Shown here: positions 19,762 to 26,717 of the stretch, in pieces | How the letters are laid out: each line of letters opens with the position of its first letter | Numbering within the stretch: position 1 is the stretch's first letter | From: Zygnema cylindricum | Taxonomy: Eukaryota; Streptophyta; Zygnematophyceae; Zygnematales; Zygnemataceae | DNA: 26,717 nt | NCBI GenBank assembly: GCA_037447655.1 | Contig: JBBHKE010002501.1 | Span: 1 to 26,717 of the forward strand | Reading direction: 5' to 3' | Notes under the pieces: generated by a model | Database searches by the model: none | Told to the model about the DNA's origin: nothing | What the model saw: the letters and a program-made list of their open reading frames with translations, nothing else | Translations under genes and position numbers: made by a program

Positions 19762-20378
19762 CACCGCCAATCGTATTTAGAGTAATGAAAAAATTAGAGT
19801 AAAAAAACAAAAAAAAAACAATTAGAGTAATGAACTCTAATTTATGTGATAGAACTTTTTCACAGTCAAAGTTTACTCTAATTTATTTAAGAACTCTATA
19901 TTGGGTTATGTCGGCAATAAATATCCGCGCTGAAATAATAAACACTAAATTACGTAGACTTACAAAATCTGTCAGTCCGTATAGTTTTGACGTCATTATG
20001 ACGCTAGTATTATTTGTCGCGCTGCATGTCAGTTTATGTTCACACTGACGACGATGCTGTCGACGGAGAAGAGTTATGCGAACGACTTTTTTTCGATGTG
20101 ATTGATTTTTCGTTTAGTCCGATTTCACGTGCGAGCGCGATTGTATTAAATCATTATTTGTACCTTTTTACTTAAAAAAGTATAGTTTTGCACGGTCGAA
20201 CGTCTTCCGTACTCCACACTATTTAAAACGAACCTATATTACAATTGTATTACGCTAATTAAACTTACCTAAATTAGAATAATGAAAAAATTAGAATCAT
20301 TTACTCTATTTGATGTCATAGAGTCGAAATTTCGATCGACCGAATTAGAGTAATTTACTCTAATTACGATTCGCGGTG
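19762..20378. mobile_element. 617-bp TIR element, mariner-like MITE
   Basis: Inverted ends CACCGCCAATCGTATTTAG (left) and CACCGCGAATCGTAATTAG (right, read inward) continue with GAGTAA at both, and are flanked by TA on each side (19760-19761, 20379-20380). The ends resemble those of the larger TIR pair around it. The interior has repeated TTAGAGTAATGAAAAAATTAG-type blocks near both ends and no coding capacity. The TA duplication alone is weak evidence. Confidence 0.5.
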
Positions 20379-20471
20379 TAGTGTAGTACGTACGGATATT
20401 TTAAATTCGCAACGGCGTACGATTTATAATATTTTGTACGATATAATATTACGGCGAATATTCCATTTTTG

Positions 20472-21351
20472 TAGTGTTGTGTATCGGTAAGGATTTGCCG
20501 ATAACCGATATGGGACTTTTTTCGGGTATCCGATAATCGATATATTGGTACGATATATCGACCTCGCGATAAGTATAATATCGGGTACTTATCGGCGATA
20601 ATGCCGATAACGATAATTATTTGCGATAATTGTACGGACCGTACAGATAAATGTACGGTCTGTACACTCAACTGTACATCATATTCTCCGGACGTGTACA
20701 AGCATAGAAAGTACCGTAGCCGACATGAAATCTGTACGATTTTGATACGGATCCAGTAAAAACGATGTACCTTTCACATCCGACGCCATGGCTTTGTCCC
20801 TTAATTCCTTGAGATCCATTGGGGACCTGCCACGTGTCAATCTATCGGCTTTTTTGGCAAAAGCTGCCAAAAGAGCCATTCCGGGATGCCAACGCTCACG
20901 CTGGCCCGTCCGTTCGTGTTTTCTCATTCCAAGTCGTCCGTTCGATTCCGGTGGCGCGCAGAATGTTATTTTGCGCCCGTTGTACTTTTGTGTCCGCCGT
21001 CCTTTTCCAGTTCCATGTTTACCAGTTTTTTAGTAAATATCCGTACGTCGCCGTAAAATTGTTGTGCAGTTAACCGGCCAACGTTTATGTGCAGCGTTTA
21101 CCGTATTAAATTCTAGTTAAACTGTAACGGAACATATTTTCATACGTGGCATGCCATGCTATGTAAAATCAATAAAATAATACAGTATGTTATAAAGTAC
21201 TATTGTATGCATACTATATATTTTTTAAGTTATCGCCGATATGGAATTTGTTGGTCCCAGACCGATATATCGGAACCTCTGACCGTTCGATAACCGATAA
21301 CTATCGGTATCGGTGTTATCGCGATAAGTTTTCTACCGATACACAACACTA
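20472..21351. mobile_element. 880-bp non-autonomous hAT element
   Basis: Ends are TAGTGTTGTGTATCGGTA (left) and its reverse complement at the right, with a perfect 8-bp target duplication CATTTTTG at 20464-20471 and 21352-21359. TAGTGTTG-type ends with 8-bp duplications are typical of the hAT superfamily. Subterminal regions are dense in CGATA/TATCG motifs that form short palindromes. The middle (about 20700-21010) is less AT-rich, with an 82-codon open frame on - (20927-20679). I do not recognise it, and it may be a captured fragment or a transposase relic. Confidence 0.85.
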
Positions 21352-21464
21352 CATTTTTGCTGTTCCTACCATCGTGCATTTTAATATATCCTGCGTTTTT
21401 TTTAAATTAGCATAAAAGCCGAAATTATAATACACCTTTTTTTTTGAAAATTTTCAAATTCTTA

Positions 21465-22203
21465 GGGTGGCGTTCCATCAGGAAATTCTGTAATCGTACG
21501 AACAACATTACAGAATGCTACACTTTGAACGCTGTTCTCTCGCGGAGAGTCTGTAATCCACGTGCTCAGAAATGAGTGGTACCACGTAAGATACAATCGT
21601 ATATTGAAAATCGTCAAATATTTTTTACACCGACCAACTTCAACTCGAAATCGTCATTTACATACCATGTACGTGCGGACCAGGGCATCGTACCACACAA
21701 ATTTTGTACTCTTTGCAACGCTTGTCAGATGCCAGTTCATTATTTTTAGGGTTTCTGCTTTTTCGCGTGACGAATGAGCGCTTCCGCAAATAGTGTGACG
21801 AATGGCCGGTAACAAAAATAGCGCGACGACAGCTCGTTAGGAGATCACTTTCGTGATTTCCGTTGAATTTTTGAATGCATATATCATGTGCGAAATTTTT
21901 CGATTTCCATTGGTTTGCCGTTGTGACACGTGCATTCATTATCCAACGTGTCGCGGCTCAATTTTTTCTGTAAATGGTGATGTACCTCCTCAAGGTACAT
22001 CACCATTTACAGAAACTTTCGAAGCGAATGCTTCGCGAAAAAACATCCAACGGTCATTGTTACCTCCCAGACATTTGGAGAATATTGGCAAGATTCTCTG
22101 TAATGTTGTTCGCGTATAAAAACAAAATAAGAGGTACGGCGTAGTACGGATAGGTCCGGATTTCTGTAAACAACCTCACTTTTCGTCTGATGGAACGCCA
22201 CCC
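21465..22203. mobile_element. 739-bp PIF/Harbinger-like MITE
   Basis: The inverted ends share GGGTGGCGTTCCATCAG and then a subterminal block CGAACAACATTACAGA at both sides. A 3-bp TTA duplication flanks it (21462-21464 and 22204-22206), as expected for PIF/Harbinger elements (TWA targets), and the GGGTG start also fits. There is no transposase. A perfect 23-bp palindrome sits in the interior (21965-22015). Confidence 0.75.
21965..22015. repeat. Perfect 23-bp inverted repeat with 5-base loop
   Basis: The arms 21965-21987 and 21993-22015 are exact reverse complements, with a 5-base spacer CCTCA. The core of the arm is CTGTAAATGGTGATGTACCT. It lies inside the Harbinger-like MITE. Confidence 0.95.
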
Positions 22204-22275
22204 TTAATTAGCATCAATTACGATAAATTTTCTTCAACACTATTTAAAATTTGACACTAATAACGATTCACGGTG

Positions 22276-23160
22276 TACCCATTTGCTGACGTGGGCCGAG
22301 AGACAACGTTTAGGGTTTGGTGACGTCGCCCGAGGGACACGCCTGCAGACGAACAGAAAGTCGGCCTATTTAAAGGTTTTCAAATAGACGATCACATGTC
22401 AATAATTTTGTTAGAGATATCGATGACGAATGCTGAAAAATTATACACGTGTCACTAGACTATGAAGCCTAGTGATGACAGGTCCAATAAAGCACGACAG
22501 TTAAATTACTACATAATTTTGTGAAGAGCTTCAACCGTCCGATTGTACTTTTTTGGATATTCTTTTGTATCGGAATCAAGTGATATGTACTGCCCATCGC
22601 TACAGTACAGTTACACCGTGAATCGCTATTAGTGTTAATGTCGTTTTAGCTACTTTAAACATCGTTTCTCCGTACACACTTGTCGGATTTTAAATTTGAG
22701 ATCGCCGTTTGGAAGCTGAGAATATTACCTTTCAATCCTAACCGTCAGATCCAAATTTCAACAAGTGTCTACGGAGAAGTGACGAAAAAAACATTTACAG
22801 TAATAAGGATACACGGAGTACTGCACGGAACTGCACCCTGTGGATTTGAGAAGAAAACTTAATCGCGTTTATTTACGCACTTTGATTACGCACTTTACGT
22901 TCGCACTTTATTTCCGCACTTACAGTACCCATTTTATTTCCGCACTTTATTAGAAATTTGAAGTCTTGTAAACAGTTTAAAATTTTTATATTCTGTAGTA
23001 CTATTTATCTTTTTATTATTATTTATATTGAATTTGGATATAGATTTTTTTTCTTTATTTGTTTTTTTTTTTTTTTGCTTCTCCTCAAGTATAATATCAA
23101 GAGGAGGATAATATATTTTTATTTATTTTGTGGAATAAAGAACAAGTAAATTTTCTCACC
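22276..23160. other. AT-rich intergenic stretch
   Basis: No gene recognised. It holds a mariner-like terminus at 22612-22640 (TACACCGTGAATCGCTATTAG), a run of degenerate ACGCACTTT units at about 22870-22950, and very T-rich DNA from 22960. A 60-codon frame at 22680-22862 has no recognisable similarity. Confidence 0.5.
22870..22950. repeat. Short tandem units of CGCACTTT
   Basis: The octamer CGCACTTT, or its near variant CGCACTTA, occurs five times in about 80 bases (TTTACGCACTTTGATTACGC and onward), spaced by 6-15 bases. Nothing indicates a function. Confidence 0.7.
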
Positions 23161-23260
23161 TTCTTTTTTTCTTTCTTTTTTTATTTTTTTCTTTCTTTCT
23201 TTTATTCTTTCTTTCCTTCTTTCTTTTTCTCTTTCTTTCTTTTTTGACATTTTATAAAAT
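23160..23260. repeat. CTTT/T-rich microsatellite
   Basis: Interrupted (CTTT)n and T runs upstream of the host gene. The same motif family recurs in the gene's intron. Confidence 0.85.
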
Positions 23261-23389
23261 TTTTTTTTATCAAATTTGAAAAAATGGGTGTTTCAGTTTT
23301 GACTTTATCTTCAAATTCTCTCAATTTTCAATTTGATTTTCCATCACCTAAAGTTCAAAAAATTATTCCATTTCTTTTGTCAATTCCAT

Positions 23390-23820
23390 TCCTCCCTGGG
23401 TCCATATCTCTTCCATTTCCACCTTCCACTCATTCCCCTTATCCACCTCCACCTCCTCCCTTCCTTCCTTCCCTCCACCTCCCTTGTTCCTTTTGTCCTC
23501 CTCCCCCTCCTCCTCCTTCCTCCTCCTTTCCATCCCTCCCTCTTTCCTCCTCATATCATCCATCGTCCTTTCATCCTCCCTCCTCTCCTCCCATCCTCCC
23601 TCATCCCTCCTCCATCTCCATTTTCATCTCATCATCTCATCATCTCATCACTCTCCTTCTCCTCCCCTCCCTCTCCATTCTCCTCTGTCCCTCTCATCCC
23701 CTCCCTCCTCTCCTCCTCTCCTCCCTCTCCTCTCCCTCCCTCTCTCTCCCTCCTCTCTCCCCCTCCTCTCCCTCTCCTCTCCCTCTCCTCTCCCTCTCCT
23801 CCCTCTATTTCAGGTATTTC
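23390..23820 (+). repeat. Pyrimidine-rich (CTC/TCC) tract upstream of the cupin gene
   Basis: About 430 bases of almost pure pyrimidine with TCC/CTC units on the + strand. It ends at TATTTCAG followed by GTATTTCTCG (23811-23830), which looks like a polypyrimidine tract and a 3' splice site. A 5'-UTR intron or leader is therefore possible. Long proline/serine/leucine frames through it are low-complexity artefacts. Confidence 0.7.
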
Positions 23821-23911
23821 TCGCCGCGTCGCCTTCCGGAAATCTCTCGCTCCTCTCTCTCTCCTTCTCCTCAACTTGGGACTTTCCGAGAAGCTTCCCC
23901 CACTTCAAGCC

Positions 23912-25264
<1,353 letters not shown>

Positions 25265-25276
<12 letters not shown>

Positions 25277-25613
25277 AAAGAAAGAAGGAAAGATTTGTGA
25301 AAAGAAGGAAAGATTTGTGAAAAGAAGGAAAGATTTGTGAAAAGAATGTAGGAAAGATTTGTGAAAAGAAAGTAGGAAAGATTTGTGAAAAGAAAGTAGG
25401 AAAGGTTTGCAAAAAGAAAGAAGTAAGATTTGTGAAAAAAAAGAAGGATTTGCGAAAAGAGATAATGAAAGATTTGTGAATAGTGGGAAATACTTGTAAA
25501 AAAAAAAGAAATATGTGTGAAAAGAAAGAAAGAGAGATTTGTGAAAAGAAAGAAAGATTTGTGAAAACAAGGAAAGGCTTGGGAAATGAAATAAAGATTT
25601 GTGAAAAAAAGCA
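25265..25613. repeat. Minisatellite overlapping the cupin stop codon
   Basis: About 15 degenerate units of roughly 20-24 bases with core GATTTGTGAAAAGAAGGAAA. The first unit contains the last codons and stop of the cupin gene (GAA GAT TTG TGA at 25265-25276). The repeat therefore forms the start of the 3' UTR. Units become less regular after about 25430. Confidence 0.9.
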
Positions 25614-25619
25614 GTGAAA

Positions 25620-25650
<31 letters not shown>

Positions 25651-25695
25651 AGAGGGGAGGGGGGGGGAGGTAGGGGAAGGGGGAGGGGAGGGAGA
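25614..25695. repeat. GA/G-rich purine tract
   Basis: (GA)n followed by G runs, directly after the minisatellite. It is complementary in kind to the pyrimidine tracts upstream, so the gene is bracketed by strand-asymmetric DNA. A shorter GA tract is at 26223-26248. Confidence 0.9.
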
Positions 25696-26310
25696 GTGCA
25701 CATAAACCGGTGGCATCTATAAAATTTGGCATATATCCAATGTTGTGTGGGATATAGCCATATTTAATCTGAATGGATGAAAACTATATTTGTGGAACTA
25801 ATTCAATTACAATGTCAAATTATCATTGTGTCATAATTATCGTTTGTCTCATATGGGACAAAAAACCATGTCAACAAGGTTGTACATATGGAGGGAAAAA
25901 AATTGACATTCTAAATCATTTTAACTCGTTACTGTTATTTTCAATTCTCATTTCATTTTGTTTTATTTATTAGTGATCTTTAATTGTATCAATGCGAGGC
26001 ACCTATAATTTAGAAATGTGAAATTTATTTCAGTTATCAAGAAGCATAGATATTAATACTAATTATCGTATATGTAATGTATATGAAACTCTTTGTTTAA
26101 AGACGCGATGGTAAACCATATGAGTACAAGAGTGTAATAAACTAATAATAGGCAAAATGAAGGTAATAATTAGTGTTATACATTGTATAAGTGGCTAAAA
26201 AGGCCTTAAAGCTTATGAACGAGTGGGAGAGAGAGAGAGCGAGAGAGACATCTATCAGCCAACAATAAAAAGAAAACGGAAAGAAATACCTAACACACAT
26301 GTCTGTTTTC
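25696..26310. other. AT-rich stretch without recognisable gene
   Basis: I see no gene or clear repeat. A 66-codon frame (25773-25973) with a hydrophobic segment CVIIIVCLIW is compatible with chance. It presumably includes the 3' UTR end of the cupin gene. Confidence 0.5.
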
Positions 26311-26717
26311 TAGTGTTGGGTATCGAGGACCAATTGCCGATATTCGATATGTACCGAATTTTAGGTACCCGATAATCGATATATCGCCTCGATATATCGA
26401 TTATCGAAATACCGCGATATTTAGACGATATACCGTATCCTCGATATATCGAGGCATTTTAAAAAAAAAATGAAAATTTTCACAGGTCTCCAAAGTCACG
26501 AGCCTTCAGACAAGATGACCGTAAAATCTTTGCCGAAAAGAAATACGGTTTTTTCCTGAAAGTCAGCAGAGTGAAGGAGATCTCTGAGGTACATTGACGC
26601 GGTACACTTGCGAAGTACAGGTACATAATACGCAAGTACGGATTTCCATACGAAAATGGTCGGTTCTCAAATCTTTGACGATTTTTGAGATTTGATCGTC
26701 AACTTCCAAGGACCACT
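26311..26717. mobile_element. Left end of a second hAT-like element, cut by the window
   Basis: Begins TAGTGTTGGGTATCGAGG, close to the end of the hAT element at 20472 and to general hAT termini. It is followed by CGATA-rich palindromes as in that element. One is perfect, with 17-base arms at 26370-26386 and 26390-26406 and a 3-base loop. The other end, needed to confirm it, is not seen in the window. Confidence 0.55.

Larger units (their letters stand above)
19474..22275. mobile_element. Mariner-like TIR pair enclosing a nested transposon mosaic
   Basis: The right terminus, read inward, is CACCGTGAATCGTTATTAG followed by TGTCAAATT (22275 to 22247). The left terminus (19474-19498) reads CATCGTTTATTAGTGTCAAATT, the same sequence with a gap of about seven bases. 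TA flanks both ends (19472-19473 and 22276-22277), which suggests a Tc1/mariner-type target duplication. No transposase is visible. Inside lie a related 617-bp element, a hAT element and a Harbinger-like MITE. A further copy of the terminus occurs at 22612-22640 without a partner in the window. Confidence 0.4.

Noticed and set aside
22868-22950. CRISPR-like array from the spaced CGCACTTT units
   Set aside because: Units are eight bases with very short, uneven spacers, in a eukaryotic intergenic region.

Overview
This is a eukaryotic nuclear window, most likely from a green-lineage organism and possibly a charophyte-type (streptophyte) alga. The evidence is LTR retrotransposon remains, non-autonomous DNA transposons of plant-like type (hAT, Harbinger-like), one host gene with a GT-AG spliceosomal intron, and long CTTT/CT microsatellites. 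The organism guess is inference. It rests mainly on my recollection that Ty3/gypsy elements carrying a DNA methyltransferase have been reported from charophyte algae.

Positions 1-18036 are two copies, in opposite orientation, of one unusual Ty3/gypsy LTR retrotransposon. The left copy (+ strand, 1 to about 5402) runs from gag into the methyltransferase domain. It is heavily decayed, is cut by the window edge on the left, and breaks off abruptly on the right. The right copy (- strand, 18036 down to 5674) has two ~1.2-kb LTRs (16837-18036 and 5674-6872). Reading along the - strand it encodes: a long gag with proline-rich N-terminus, two CCHC zinc knuckles, a retropepsin-like protease, a complete but mutated DNMT3-like cytosine-5 DNA methyltransferase, reverse transcriptase/RNase H, and an integrase with a canonical PHD finger at its C-terminus. 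Frameshifts and stops break it into many ORFs. The RT/RH and IN-PHD frames are the longest open stretches.

Three things make this element worth attention. It carries both a DNA-methylation writer (DNMT3-like) and a probable histone reader (PHD). The 18 bases immediately following its 5' LTR are an exact reverse complement of the 18 bases at the predicted transcription start inside the LTR, just downstream of a TATA box. That is the layout of self-primed (Tf1/sushi-type) reverse transcription, and no tRNA primer site is visible. Finally, a 265-bp segment is present on both sides of the 3' LTR, an arrangement compatible with a permuted (2-LTR-circle-like) origin.

Positions 18037-22640 are AT-rich and gene-poor, a nested mosaic of small DNA transposons: a mariner-like TIR pair (about 19474-22275) enclosing a related 617-bp TIR element, an 880-bp hAT element with a perfect 8-bp target duplication, and a 739-bp Harbinger-like MITE with TTA duplications and a perfect 23-bp palindrome at its centre. 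From 22640 to 23900 there is AT-rich DNA, then CTTT and pyrimidine-rich sequence leading into the one host gene, a two-exon 159-residue cupin-fold protein (23912-24192 joined to 25078-25276). Its 885-bp intron contains a CTTT microsatellite and its stop codon lies in the first unit of a ~350-bp minisatellite. The right end (26311 onward) holds the start of another hAT-like element that runs towards the window edge.
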